A DNA stretch of 64,000 nucleotides from Bryobacterales bacterium (GCA_947446025.1 CANFEY010000001.1:1-64000); one strand, 5' to 3'; positions 7,156 to 15,738 are shown, counted from the stretch's first letter. Translations and numbers: made by a program. Notes: generated from the letters alone by a model not told the origin.

Positions 7156-9736
7156 AGCGGAACGCCCGGCCGTCGTTGAGCGTGTTGGTGATCTGGCCGA
7201 AGTTCGGGGAACCGAGTTGCGTGCCGGGGTCCGCGAATTGCGGCGTGTTGAAGAGGTTGATCGATTCGCCGCGGAGTGTGGCGGACAGATCGCCGCGCAG
7301 TGCAAAGGTCCGCTGCAGCGACGCGTTCACGTTCGCGATCTTGCCTTTGCGGAATGTGTTGCGTCCGATGTTGCCGGCCATTTGGCGGGGCGCGTCCATG
7401 AAAGCAAACGCCGAGCGCGGCAGCTGCGCCAGCGACGTATCTGGGTTGCCCACGATGCGGCCCAGCACGGTTGGGTCCACGACATTGATGCGGTCCCCGA
7501 ATGCTCCATCCAGGTTGCCGTTGCCCAAACCATCGGAGCCGGATTCTGCGGTGAACGGCGTGCCGCTCTTCAGCAAGTACACGCCCGCAAGGCTCCAGCC
7601 CTTGACGATGGAGCGCAACAGGCCGGTGCCGCCGCGCCCGGTGTCGTAGGTGGTTTGCAGCAGGAAAGAATGGGGCTGATCGAAGTCGCTGAGGCCCTTG
7701 AGATCCTTTTGAATGCCGGCACCGCTCTGGCCGCCTTGCGTGCGCACTTCGTTGCCGCCGGCGGTGGTGGTGTAGTCGTTACCGAGGTCGATGGCCTTGC
7801 TGAGCCAGTAGGACGCGTTGAACGTCATGCCGTGCCATGCGGTGCGTGTAACGGTGACCCGCGCGGCGTCGTAATACGCGCGGCCGCCGTTGTGGACCAG
7901 CAGGCGGTCGAAGATGCTTTGCTCGGGGCGGCGGTCATTGATTGTGGCCGATCCGAATGCGATGCCGGGAACGAACACGGCCCGGTTGAGCACCCACGAG
8001 GTGAACAGCTTGTGCGCGCGGCTGCCGGCGTAGCCGAGTTGCAGGTGCCAATCGCGCGTGGGATCGAGTTCCCAGCTGAAGTTGTAGGAGTGTTCGTAGG
8101 GCGTCGCAAGGTCGGGGCTGATTTCGTAGACGGCGGAACGGGAGCCTGCGCCGAAGTTCACCAGGTCCAAGCCTTTTGTCGGATTGACCAGCGCGGGGGC
8201 GGGAATGCTGATGCGCAGGTTGTATGGAAGATTCAAGCGGTCCTGGCCGTAGGTGGCGGGGAAGATCTGACCGAACAACGTTGCGTAGGCGGCGCGCAGG
8301 ACGCCGAGCCTGCCGGGCATGCGATAGGCGAAGCCGAAGCGCGGGGAGAAGTTGTTCCAATCAGAATCGAACTTCAGGTTTGAGCGGCCAGTCACGTCCA
8401 CAGGGCGCGTGAGAGGCTCCCAGCTCATGCCGAAGTTTACCGTCAACTTACCCAGAGTCAGGCGGTCACCGGCATAGGCGTTCATCTCCCAGGAGCGGAA
8501 GCCGCGGTACCAGGTGCCGAGCTGCTGCACGAATGACGACGGCAGGCCGAGGCGCATGTTGGTGATGGCATCGCGTCCGAAATCGGGGCGGAATTGAGTG
8601 ATGCCGAGACCGCCGTCGGGCTCGATGCCGTTGGTCTGTAGGCGGGTGACGCTGAATCCGGTGACGACGGCATGGCGGCCGCGCGTGTTCTGGACGGAGG
8701 CGGCATAGCGGAAGCGATTCTGCGCGCGGTCGAGCGGCACGGCGGGCGATGGACCCAGGCGCGCGAGGCCTGTGACCAGAAGCGGTCCGTTTTCACCTCC
8801 GGGAGCAGGTGCCAGCAGGGAGCCTTGCCGGTCAAAACCGATGGATGAGCTCATCAGAGTTTGTGGCGACCATGTGTGATCCCAGGTGATGCGCGCTGCG
8901 TGTGATTTGTTGCGGGTGTTCGGATTCTGGGCGCGCACAAACTGGAACGCGTCGACTTTCTGTCCAGTGAATTGATAGCGGAAAATCAGGCGGTTCTTCG
9001 CGCCGATGCGTTGCGTGAGTTGGCCGTTGGCAACGTCGGTATCAATGAGTTGTGGGGCGTTGGTGTTGTGCGCGCGTTCGGCGATGTCGGGGCGGTTGGG
9101 GGCGACGTTGGGGTAGCCGTCGATGATGTTCTGCACGGCGAGCCGTGTGGCCGGGTCGGTGGCGAGGGGCGTGCGTTCCGATGGCAGAGGGATGAGGATG
9201 TTGCCGTTCACTTGGCCGCGTGACTTGTCTTGCGAGCCGGTGATGGAGAGGAAGCCGCCCTTCCAAACCTCACCGCCGATGGTTCCGCCGTAGACATTCT
9301 GGCGGGCGGGGCGCACGCCGCCGACCTGGAAAAACGACCGCGCGCTGAAGATGCTGTTGTTGTGCGTGAGGTAGACGTTGCCGTGCCAATTGGTGCCGGA
9401 TTGCGGCTGCGCGTGGATCGGCGCGCGCGACGCGTTGCCGTATTCGGCGGAGTAGTAGCCACGGTCCGCCTGGAACTCTGGGACGATGGTCGCAGTGGTG
9501 CCGACGCGGGTATTCAGCTCTTGCGCCGCGCTGTTGTTGACCAAGTTGATGGCAACGTTCTGGTTGCGGTTGCTCTCGCCGCCTTGCGCGTTGGTCTGGC
9601 CGAGCAGATTGAGGTTGGTGCGGTTCTGGGTGGCGGTGGAATCCACGGCTTCTGCTGGTTTGGCGGGAGCAGGAGAGGGGGGCTGCGCGCAGAGCGCGGA
9701 TACAAACACAAATAGAGCAAGGCCCGGTCGAAGCAT
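7133..9736 (-). CDS. Oar-like TonB-dependent-receptor barrel without N-terminal plug
   Basis: About 867 residues from ATG 9736. A signal peptide ending near ALCAQ is followed by a short Pro/Ala linker and then directly by the EF...GYYSAEYG and SGTNWHGNVY segments, which in full-length acidobacterial Oar/TonB-dependent receptors follow the plug. The remainder is a long outer-membrane barrel ending in FTLRLSF with the usual terminal Phe. The CarboxypepD-like regulatory domain, a TonB box and most of the plug are absent. A longer open frame to 9784 overlaps the divergent gene and is rejected. Only 29 bases separate it from the divergent metallo-beta-lactamase-like gene. Substrate unknown. Confidence 0.8.
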   Translation of the reverse strand: MLRPGLALFVFVSALCAQPPSPAPAKPAEAVDSTATQNRTNLNLLGQTNAQGGESNRNQNVAINLVNNSAAQELNTRVGTTATIVPEFQADRGYYSAEYGNASRAPIHAQPQSGTNWHGNVYLTHNNSIFSARSFFQVGGVRPARQNVYGGTIGGEVWKGGFLSITGSQDKSRGQVNGNILIPLPSERTPLATDPATRLAVQNIIDGYPNVAPNRPDIAERAHNTNAPQLIDTDVANGQLTQRIGAKNRLIFRYQFTGQKVDAFQFVRAQNPNTRNKSHAARITWDHTWSPQTLMSSSIGFDRQGSLLAPAPGGENGPLLVTGLARLGPSPAVPLDRAQNRFRYAASVQNTRGRHAVVTGFSVTRLQTNGIEPDGGLGITQFRPDFGRDAITNMRLGLPSSFVQQLGTWYRGFRSWEMNAYAGDRLTLGKLTVNFGMSWEPLTRPVDVTGRSNLKFDSDWNNFSPRFGFAYRMPGRLGVLRAAYATLFGQIFPATYGQDRLNLPYNLRISIPAPALVNPTKGLDLVNFGAGSRSAVYEISPDLATPYEHSYNFSWELDPTRDWHLQLGYAGSRAHKLFTSWVLNRAVFVPGIAFGSATINDRRPEQSIFDRLLVHNGGRAYYDAARVTVTRTAWHGMTFNASYWLSKAIDLGNDYTTTAGGNEVRTQGGQSGAGIQKDLKGLSDFDQPHSFLLQTTYDTGRGGTGLLRSIVKGWSLAGVYLLKSGTPFTAESGSDGLGNGNLDGAFGDRINVVDPTVLGRIVGNPDTSLAQLPRSAFAFMDAPRQMAGNIGRNTFRKGKIANVNASLQRTFALRGDLSATLRGESINLFNTPQFADPGTQLGSPNFGQITNTLNDGRAFRFTLRLSF

Positions 9737-9750
9737 GTATCTTCTTATGC

Positions 9751-9756
9751 TACACT
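9751..9756 (+). promoter_or_regulatory. -10 element of the B3-like MBL gene
   Basis: TGC precedes TACACT, giving an extended -10, and only 9 bases separate it from ATG 9766. A transcript starting about 7 bases downstream would be nearly leaderless. Confidence 0.5.
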
Positions 9757-9765
9757 GCCTCAACG

Positions 9766-10614
9766 ATGCGGACTGTTCTCTCATTCCTTCTCTGCGCCGG
9801 CGTGGCTATGGCGCAGGCCCCCAAGCAAGCAAAAGGCAAGGCCAACGCCTTCGCCGGTATCGACTGGAACGCTCCGTTCCCAGCGCACAAGATCGTCGGC
9901 AATGTTTACTTCGTGGGGTCGGAGCAACTTGGCTCGTTCCTGATCACGACGCCGGCGGGGCACATTCTGATCAACAGTGACTACGAAGAGACCATTCCGG
10001 TAATCAAGGCGTCGGTGGAGAAGCTCGGCTTCAAATTCGGTGACATCAAGATTCTGCTGGGCAGCCACGCGCATCCGGACCACATGTCCGGCGATGCGCT
10101 GTTCAAGGAGCTGACGGGCGCGCGCGTGATGGTGATGGAGCAGGATGTCCCCGCCCTGCGTAACATGCGCCAGGGCGGCAAGGAACATCCGATGGACCGC
10201 ATCCTGAAGGATGGCGATACGGTTGAGTTGGGCGGCGTCACGCTCACGGCGCATCTCACCGCGGGGCACACGCAAGGTTGCACTACGTGGACGTTGAAGG
10301 CGGAAGAAGGCGGCAAGATGTACGACGTCGTGGTGGTGGGCAGTCTGAGTCTGAACGCCGCGGTACTGGTGAGCAATGCAGCCTATCCGCGGATCGCGGA
10401 TGATTTCCGCCGCAGCTTCGCGACCATGCGGACACTGAAGGCGGATGTTTTCGTGGGCTCGCACAACGGCTTCTTCCAGATGACGCAGAAGTACGCGAAA
10501 GTGTCCGCGGGCGGCACCAATCCCTACATCGACCCGGCGGGCTACAAGGCGCTGATTGATTCTTCCGAAAAAGCCTTCAATGACCGCATGCGGGAGCTGA
10601 CGCAGAGCAAGTGA
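9766..10614 (+). CDS. Secreted metallo-beta-lactamase-fold hydrolase, subclass B3-like
   Basis: 282 residues with a signal peptide ending near residue 16 (VAMAQ). The zinc motif is H101-A-H103-P-D105-H106, with H168 in AGHTQGCTTW and H233 in VGSHNGFF, the ligand layout of subclass B3 enzymes (HxHxDH, H, H) rather than the glyoxalase or RNase Z branches. Known B3 proteins hydrolyse beta-lactams in the periplasm, but many environmental members are untested, so resistance is only a possibility. The stop overlaps the GTG of surE. Confidence 0.8.
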   Translation: MRTVLSFLLCAGVAMAQAPKQAKGKANAFAGIDWNAPFPAHKIVGNVYFVGSEQLGSFLITTPAGHILINSDYEETIPVIKASVEKLGFKFGDIKILLGSHAHPDHMSGDALFKELTGARVMVMEQDVPALRNMRQGGKEHPMDRILKDGDTVELGGVTLTAHLTAGHTQGCTTWTLKAEEGGKMYDVVVVGSLSLNAAVLVSNAAYPRIADDFRRSFATMRTLKADVFVGSHNGFFQMTQKYAKVSAGGTNPYIDPAGYKALIDSSEKAFNDRMRELTQSK

Positions 10615-11300
10615 GCGCCCCGCGATTTCTGCTGACCAACGATGACGGGTGGGATGCGCCGGGTCTGGCGGCGTTGAAGATGCTCGCCGCAGAGTTTGGT
10701 GAGGTCTTCGTTCTGGCTCCGCTGGAGCCGCACTCCTATGCGGGGCATCGGGTCACGACTGACGCGCCCCTGCGGCTCACCGAAACGGCAACGCGGGAAT
10801 TCGCACTGTCCGGGACGCCGGCCGATTGTGTGCGGGTGGCGTTGACGGAGGTGTTCCGCGAGGTGGACTGGGTGCTGGCGGGCATCAATCGCGGTGGAAA
10901 TCTGGGGGCAGATCTCTACACGTCGGGTACGGTGGCCGCGGCTCGGGAGGCGGCGCTACTGGGCAAACCCTCCGTGGCGATCTCGCAGTTTCTGCGGAAG
11001 GGCGTGCCGCTCGATTGGGCCCGGTCGTGCGAGCTATTGCGCCCGGTGTTACGGGGTCTGCTGGCCGACGGATGCGCGGCGAAGGATTACTGGAACGTCA
11101 ACCTACCGCACGTTGCGGAGGGGATCGAACCGCCGGTGGAAGCGTGTGAGCCGGACGATCAGCCGTTGGACGTGCGCTACCGTTGGGAGGATGGGTTGCT
11201 GCACTACGCGGGGTCCTATCCTGCTAGGCTTCGGTCGGTTGGCAAAGATGTGGAGCGGTGTTTCGGCGGCTCCATCACGGTGAGCAGGCTGAGGCTGTAG
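10611..11300 (+). CDS. surE: 5'/3'-nucleotidase SurE
   Basis: A 229-residue metal-dependent nucleoside monophosphate phosphatase. The family signature LLTNDDGWDAPG begins at residue 7 with D11-D12 as metal ligands; GINRGGNLG near residue 90 carries the conserved Asn, and YTSGTVAAAREA follows. It begins with GTG overlapping the preceding stop (GTGA), so it is probably translated together with the MBL-fold gene. Length fits the family (about 250). Confidence 0.93.
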   Translation: MSAPRFLLTNDDGWDAPGLAALKMLAAEFGEVFVLAPLEPHSYAGHRVTTDAPLRLTETATREFALSGTPADCVRVALTEVFREVDWVLAGINRGGNLGADLYTSGTVAAAREAALLGKPSVAISQFLRKGVPLDWARSCELLRPVLRGLLADGCAAKDYWNVNLPHVAEGIEPPVEACEPDDQPLDVRYRWEDGLLHYAGSYPARLRSVGKDVERCFGGSITVSRLRL

Positions 11301-11320
11301 TTAGTGAAAGACCCGAAATG

Positions 11321-11412
11321 GCAGGCGAAACCGCCTGTCCTACCTTCGCGAACCGCTGATCCTTCGTGGTAGCGCAGGCGGTTTCGCCTGCGTGGCAGGT
11401 CGGGAACCTGCC
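11321..11412. repeat. REP-like inverted repeat pair plus third hairpin downstream of surE
   Basis: Three hairpins lie in 92 bases: CAGGCG-aaac-CGCCTG (11322-11337), GCAGGCG-gttt-CGCCTGC (11374-11391) and GGCAGGT-cggga-ACCTGCC (11394-11412). The first two are the same sequence in opposite orientations, the arrangement of paired REP/BIME elements. They separate surE from a convergent gene and could also act as a bidirectional transcription stop. No T-run is present. Confidence 0.6.
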
Positions 11413-11420
11413 CCACGTAG

Positions 11421-12200
11421 TTACTTTCCTACCAAGCGATCCTGGTCGATGTTGAATTCGTTGCACACGTATTCCAGCAGCTCCCAGTTGTCGTGATAGA
11501 GGAACTGGCGGGTGAATTTGTGCGGTGCGGTGAGCGCGCCGGGATCTTCGATGGTGATCTCGACGTTCACGTGGCCCAGGTCGGGGCGGGTGTAGCGTTC
11601 GGTGACATGGAGCTGATCGGTGTGGGGCAGGCCCTGCCCGTTGAGCCAGGTCTTGTCGTTGAAACCGACCGAATCCACCACCAGGGTATCGTTGCCTTCC
11701 CACTTGCCGATGGAGTGGCCCATCCACAACTGATCCAGGCCTTTGCCGTGGCCTCGACCGTCGAGGAAGACTTGGCGGTAGCTGTGGACGTTGCCTTCGT
11801 CGAGGATGACGAAGAGGTTGTTGGTCTGCACAAATTTCTGCGGGAACGGTGAGATGCGGGGGACGCCGGCGGGAAGGCAGAAGCCCTCGGGATCATCCTT
11901 GCTGAGGCTGGCGCGGCGGTCCTCGTAGACTTTCTGCGCCCAGGGTTGCAGCGGCAGGGCGCCGCCGTAGTTGGCGAAATTAGCAGGGGCGTAGACGCCG
12001 TTGAAGTCCACTTTGCCATCGGGCATGCGAGGCGTGGGGCCTTTGGGAGTTCCGTCGTCTTTTGCTTTTGTGTCTGCCGCTTTTGTGCCTGCTTTGCCGC
12101 CGCCCTTTGCGGGCGCCTGCGCGGCGATATCTACCGGAGCCAGCGGGAGCAAAGCAGCAACGGCACAGGCGGCCATCAACCATCCGTAGTTTTTATTCAT
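11421..12200 (-). CDS. Secreted conserved acidobacterial protein of unknown function
   Basis: 259 residues with a signal peptide (cleavage near APVDIAAQA), then a Lys/Gly/Ala-rich linker to about residue 55 and a globular domain. The latter includes PEGFCLPAGVPR, QLWMGHSIGKWEGNDTLVVDS and TERYTRPDLGHVNVEITIEDP. This block is repeated across Solibacter-like genomes as an uncharacterised secreted protein. Its ATG lies two bases after the stop of the DUF6152 gene, so the two form an operon and probably act together outside the cytoplasm. I assign no reaction. Confidence 0.7.
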   Translation of the reverse strand: MNKNYGWLMAACAVAALLPLAPVDIAAQAPAKGGGKAGTKAADTKAKDDGTPKGPTPRMPDGKVDFNGVYAPANFANYGGALPLQPWAQKVYEDRRASLSKDDPEGFCLPAGVPRISPFPQKFVQTNNLFVILDEGNVHSYRQVFLDGRGHGKGLDQLWMGHSIGKWEGNDTLVVDSVGFNDKTWLNGQGLPHTDQLHVTERYTRPDLGHVNVEITIEDPGALTAPHKFTRQFLYHDNWELLEYVCNEFNIDQDRLVGK

Positions 12201-12202
12201 GT

Positions 12203-12643
12203 CTACTTGCCTGTCGCCGTGGAGGATTGCGGTCCGCCGTCTTCCGCCGCGCCTACGAACACGCGCTTGCCGCTGGCCAACGTGAAGCTGCGTCCGTTGC
12301 CGTGGATGGAGCCGTCCTTGAGCGGGCGCGGGTCCTTGGCCTTGTAGGCTTCCACGGTGACGGCGTCGCCGGTTTTGAGGGAATCGCGATTCCAGCCTTG
12401 ACGGGCGAGAGCGTTCGGGCTCAGAGTCTCCAGCGCCCAGGTGTCGGTTTTGCCGCCGTCATTCTTGACGTCCACGTAAACGTAGGCGTGGGGATTGGTC
12501 CACTTCAGTTCCTTGACCACGCCCTTTAGCGTGATGGGCTGGTTGGAATCGTACTCGGCGGCAAAGGAATGATGGGCCAGGATCGGCACCGCGGCGGCCA
12601 GCAGGACGGACGCAGCGAGAATGGCCACGCGTGTGGATTTCAT
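12203..12643 (-). CDS. DUF6152 family secreted protein
   Basis: 146 residues from ATG 12643: a signal peptide followed by AHHSFAAEYD, the hallmark of the DUF6152 family, then the small beta-rich domain VKELKWTNPHAYVYVDVK that resembles nucleic-acid-binding OB-like folds. An in-frame GTG at 12652 would add three residues. It is first gene of a two-gene unit with the following secreted protein. Function is not known. Confidence 0.75.
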   Translation of the reverse strand: MKSTRVAILAASVLLAAAVPILAHHSFAAEYDSNQPITLKGVVKELKWTNPHAYVYVDVKNDGGKTDTWALETLSPNALARQGWNRDSLKTGDAVTVEAYKAKDPRPLKDGSIHGNGRSFTLASGKRVFVGAAEDGGPQSSTATGK

Positions 12644-12662
12644 AGAGATCACCCCACCGGCG

Positions 12663-12671
12663 ATTGTAGCA
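12663..12671 (-). promoter_or_regulatory. Extended -10 element of the DUF6152 gene
   Basis: TGCTACAAT on the minus strand, 19 bases before ATG 12643; it implies a short leader of about a dozen bases. Its first base touches the adjacent palindromic repeat. Confidence 0.5.
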
Positions 12672-12691
12672 AATGGTGTCTGACACCATTT
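12671..12691. repeat. Dispersed palindrome AAATGGTGTC-T-GACACCATTT (copy 1)
   Basis: A perfect 10-bp inverted repeat around a central base overlaps the stop codon of the AAA ATPase gene. A copy identical apart from the central base lies at 58364-58384, also over a stop codon. The GGTGTCnGACACC core is a widespread dispersed element in several bacterial phyla. Confidence 0.8.
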
Positions 12692-14039
12692 AATCGTTGA
12701 CGTCGACGCTTTCCACGAAACAGGTATGGAAGGCGTGGTCGAGCAGTTCCGGGGTCAGCTTCGAAGGGAGGCTTTCGAAGTTGATGATGTCGATGGCGTG
12801 GTTGATGATGTCGCGCGGGTGGCAGCGGCGGTAGCGGCGGCCGCCGTCGATGTAGTGTTTCTGCACGAACGCCTGAGCCAGACCGGGAGCGCAGTCCAGT
12901 TGTTTGGAACGGGCGAACCGCTCAAAGATCTGGATGTACTCGCCGGGATTCGGGCTGCGCAGGAACATCTTGTATTGAATGCGGCGCAGGAAGGCTTCGT
13001 CGCCCAGGTTGTCGGGCCGCAGGTTGGTGGAGAAGATCAGGAACGCCTCGAAGGGCACTGTCATCTTGCCGCCGGATTGAAAGCTGAGGTAGTCGACGCC
13101 GCGCTCCATCGGGACGATCCAGCGATTGAGGATTTCCTGCGGCGATGCCATCTGGCGTCCGAAGTCATCCACCAGATAGATGCCGTTGTTGGCCTTGACC
13201 TGGAAGGGCGCGTCGTAAACCTTTGACACCGCGTTGTAGCTCAAGTCCAGCATCGACATGGTGAGTTCGCCGCCCGTCACGATAAACGGGCGCTTGCAGC
13301 GGAACCAACGGCGGTCATAGCCGCTGTGCGAGGTGAGAGACAGCACTTCCGGACCATCGTCGTCGATCTTCTGGTGGTAGATGGGATCGTAGACTTGAAT
13401 GATGTTGCCCTGGCACTCAATCGCGTACGGCATGTAGATGGGCGAAGTATCCACGTTGAAGAGCGCTTCCGCCAAAGCTGTTTTGCCGTTGCCGGGTTGG
13501 CCGTAGAGCAGGAAGCTCTTGTTGGAATTCACGGCGGGTCCGATTTTTGCCAGAATGTCCTGCTCCACCACCAGGTGACTGAAGGCCTGCTTCAGCGTGG
13601 CCGGGTTCAGCCAGTTGTTCTTGAGCTTCTGATGGCGCACTACGTCGACGTACTGGTAGAGAGGCACGGGCACGGGTCCCGCGTATTGGTTGTTTTCCAG
13701 GTGCTCACGCGTGGTGGCGCGGCCGGCATCCGCCAGGAAGAACACGCCGGAGCTATTGCCCATGCCCAACGATTTGCGCACACCCACTGTGTGGGAGCGC
13801 TTCAGGTTCTCCAGCAGTCCGTCGATCAGGCTGAATTCGAGTCCCAGGGCGCCCGCGAGATCGCGGCCCAGCATTTCACCTTGGAAGTAGAGGAACTTCA
13901 GCACCAGCTGTTCGATGATCGCCGGGGAGATTCCAGTGTGTTCCAGGGAGTCGGGAACGGGCGGGGTTACGCAGGTATCTCTTGTAATTTCAGACAGTTG
14001 ATCGCTTAGCGCGGAGAGGGAGTCAGCGAGTGCACTCAT
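12690..14039 (-). CDS. AAA-type ATPase with N-terminal winged-helix-like region
   Basis: 449 residues. Residues about 35-110 look like a winged-helix module (IIEQLVLKFLYF...GLLENLKRSHTVG). The ATPase core has Walker A GQPGNGKT at 180-187 and Walker B-like IYLVDDFG at 287-294, followed by a sensor segment FLIFSTNLRP and a C-terminal helical lid. Similar proteins are annotated as predicted ATPases with chaperone activity, sometimes near pilus genes, but no pilus genes are present here. It stands alone between convergent-repeat DNA and a TlpA gene, so its partner is unknown. Confidence 0.75.
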   Translation of the reverse strand: MSALADSLSALSDQLSEITRDTCVTPPVPDSLEHTGISPAIIEQLVLKFLYFQGEMLGRDLAGALGLEFSLIDGLLENLKRSHTVGVRKSLGMGNSSGVFFLADAGRATTREHLENNQYAGPVPVPLYQYVDVVRHQKLKNNWLNPATLKQAFSHLVVEQDILAKIGPAVNSNKSFLLYGQPGNGKTALAEALFNVDTSPIYMPYAIECQGNIIQVYDPIYHQKIDDDGPEVLSLTSHSGYDRRWFRCKRPFIVTGGELTMSMLDLSYNAVSKVYDAPFQVKANNGIYLVDDFGRQMASPQEILNRWIVPMERGVDYLSFQSGGKMTVPFEAFLIFSTNLRPDNLGDEAFLRRIQYKMFLRSPNPGEYIQIFERFARSKQLDCAPGLAQAFVQKHYIDGGRRYRRCHPRDIINHAIDIINFESLPSKLTPELLDHAFHTCFVESVDVND

Positions 14040-14083
14040 ACCTGTTTATATCGGGCGTAGGGCCTGGGACCTACAGTGCGGTC

Positions 14084-14611
14084 CTAGTTGGCCAGCAGCT
14101 GCTCGATGCTGCGGCGATAGACGTCCTTCGCCACCAGACCGGTGTGGCGGACGGCGACGCGGCCTTGGCGGTCCAGGATGTAGGTGGTGGGGAGGGCCTC
14201 GATGTCTTTGTAGGGAGAGGGCATCTTGCCGTCATCCAGCACCACGCGATAGTTCATGGTCTGGGCTTTCATATACGGGCGCACGGCCGCCCAGCCTTCT
14301 TCGTCCGAGGAAACGCCTAGCACCGCGAAGCCGCGGTCCTTGTATGTCTGCTCGAATTCCTTGAACCACGGGATTTCTACTTCACAGGGTCCGCACCAGG
14401 TTGCCCAGAAGTTGAGCAGGACGACTTTGTCTTTATAATCGGACAGTTTGACTTCCTTGCCGTTGGAGTCAAACAGCTTGAAATCGACCGCCGCAGTACG
14501 TTTTTCCGGTGCCGCCAGCTCCAGCTTGCCGCTGGTGGGCGCGAAGGTGTAGGTGATGGCGAGCGCTCCCACGATGAGCGCGCCCCAAGCGATGGTGTTT
14601 CTCAGTGCCAC
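14084..14611 (-). CDS. TlpA/ResA-like membrane-anchored thioredoxin
   Basis: 175 residues starting at GTG 14609-14611. An N-terminal hydrophobic segment (about residues 5-22) acts as an anchor or signal, and the redhox-active motif WCGPC has C73 and C76 within LLNFWATWCGPCEVEIPWF. The cis-Pro region ALPTTYILD follows. Such proteins reduce disulfides outside the cytoplasm, often for cytochrome c maturation or redox repair. DoxX lies just upstream in the same direction, separated by 19 bases. Confidence 0.88.
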   Translation of the reverse strand: MALRNTIAWGALIVGALAITYTFAPTSGKLELAAPEKRTAAVDFKLFDSNGKEVKLSDYKDKVVLLNFWATWCGPCEVEIPWFKEFEQTYKDRGFAVLGVSSDEEGWAAVRPYMKAQTMNYRVVLDDGKMPSPYKDIEALPTTYILDRQGRVAVRHTGLVAKDVYRRSIEQLLAN

Positions 14612-14630
14612 TCTTCCGATGTTCGCACGA

Positions 14631-15029
14631 TCACTGCTTGCCGCGCATGGCGTCGACGCTCCAGGGCCCGGCTCCGGCCGCGGCCAGCCACAGGAAGGTG
14701 AAGCAATACAGCACGGTGATCTCGCCGCCGTTCAGGATGGGGAAAACGCTCATGGGCAGGTGGACCATGAAGAACGCCACTGCCATCTGTCCCGAGAGGA
14801 TGAAGCCGGTGAGACGGGTGAACAGTCCCAGGATGATCAGCGCTCCGCCGAAGGTTTCAAGCACGCCTGCGGCTCCCATCATGGACGCCAGTTCAGCCGG
14901 GTTGCCCTGCCCGTCCAGGCCGTTGAGCCAGCCGAACATCTTCTGGTAGCCGTGGAGAGAAAACGTAAAGCCCGCGATAATGCGGAGCACGGAGCGCAAC
15001 TGAGGCTCCCAAGGCGCAAGGAATGTCAT
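14631..15029 (-). CDS. DoxX family membrane protein
   Basis: 132 residues with four predicted membrane helices, starting RIIAGFTFSLHGYQKMFG and ending near GPWSVDAM, the DoxX family pattern. ATG 15029 is chosen because an upstream frame is not protein-like and because an extended -10 lies six bases upstream. Followed by the TlpA-like gene, which suggests a redox or envelope role; members of the family are implicated in thiosulfate or oxidative-stress pathways but the specific role is unknown. Confidence 0.85.
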   Translation of the reverse strand: MTFLAPWEPQLRSVLRIIAGFTFSLHGYQKMFGWLNGLDGQGNPAELASMMGAAGVLETFGGALIILGLFTRLTGFILSGQMAVAFFMVHLPMSVFPILNGGEITVLYCFTFLWLAAAGAGPWSVDAMRGKQ

Positions 15030-15035
15030 GGGGAC

Positions 15036-15044
15036 ACAGTAGCA
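15036..15044 (-). promoter_or_regulatory. Extended -10 element of the doxX gene
   Basis: TGCTACTGT on the minus strand, with only six bases between the hexamer and ATG 15029, which predicts a leaderless or near-leaderless mRNA. Confidence 0.45.
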
Positions 15045-15057
15045 CAGCCGGCGCGGT

Positions 15058-15339
15058 CTAGTGAGGAGCTTGGCCTTCGGGAACGTATCCGGGAGGAACT
15101 GCTGAGCCCTGGCCGAAGAAGTATTCTTCCATCTGCTGCATGACGAACTCTTGCGCTTCCTTGGTGCCAAGGTTGAGGCGGTACTCATTCATGATCATCT
15201 TCAACCGCTCTACCCAGCCGCTCCAGGCCTCTTTGGAGACGTTTTCGAAGATGCGCTGGCCCAGTGGGTTGTCGAAGGGTGGCTCACTGAGACCAGGGAG
15301 TTCTTTTTGCAGCTTGACGCAGGTTACGATCCGGTCCAT
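15058..15339 (-). CDS. yggX: Fe(2+)-trafficking / oxidative damage protection protein YggX
   Basis: 93 residues matching the small YggX family (about 90 residues): MDRIVTCVKL at the N-terminus carrying the conserved Cys7, then PFDNPLGQRIFENVS and WKE-type AWSGWVERLKMIMNEYRLN. In gamma-proteobacteria it protects Fe-S clusters and is linked to MutY; here it stands alone between DoxX and a small unknown gene. ATG 15339 follows an extended -10 by eight bases. Confidence 0.93.
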   Translation of the reverse strand: MDRIVTCVKLQKELPGLSEPPFDNPLGQRIFENVSKEAWSGWVERLKMIMNEYRLNLGTKEAQEFVMQQMEEYFFGQGSAVPPGYVPEGQAPH

Positions 15340-15347
15340 ATAGCACC

Positions 15348-15356
15348 AGGATAGCA
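15348..15356 (-). promoter_or_regulatory. Extended -10 element of yggX
   Basis: TGCTATCCT on the minus strand; eight bases separate the hexamer from ATG 15339. Confidence 0.5.
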
Positions 15357-15372
15357 GCTACTACTAGTCACA

Positions 15373-15657
15373 TTACTGGGCGACGGCTTCGCGGACTTCG
15401 CGCTTTGCTTTGACGGATTCGAGATACTCGGAAAGCTTGAGGGGCGAATGGCCGCCTTTTTCCATCTGGCGTTGGACCGCACGCTGGTAGCGGCGCAGGG
15501 TTTCGCGGCGTGCGGCATCGCGCAGGCCACAGGCTTCAATGTCGAGCAGGAGTTCCACTTCCCAGGGGCGGAAGGTGTTGCGGGCCATATTGCCTCGCAG
15601 GACCTCCTGGATCAAGCGGTTGAACTGAGCTAAGACTGCATCGTCGTCGGGAATCAT
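15373..15657 (-). CDS. Small conserved protein of unknown function
   Basis: 94 residues, mostly helical and charged. It contains NTFRPWEVELLLDIEACGL, a segment I associate with short acidobacterial hypothetical proteins, and an alkaline region RRETLRRYQRAVQRQMEKG. No signal peptide or membrane segment. Codon use fits its neighbours. It lies alone between yggX and the SirB1-like gene, same strand, with no overlap. Function unknown. Confidence 0.65.
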   Translation of the reverse strand: MIPDDDAVLAQFNRLIQEVLRGNMARNTFRPWEVELLLDIEACGLRDAARRETLRRYQRAVQRQMEKGGHSPLKLSEYLESVKAKREVREAVAQ

Positions 15658-15738
15658 TCGGCTGTCTATTTCATCGGCACAAGGCTTGCAAATCTTAAGA
15701 TCCCTCCCGGTACTAACTGTTACGGGAAAGTACCAAGT

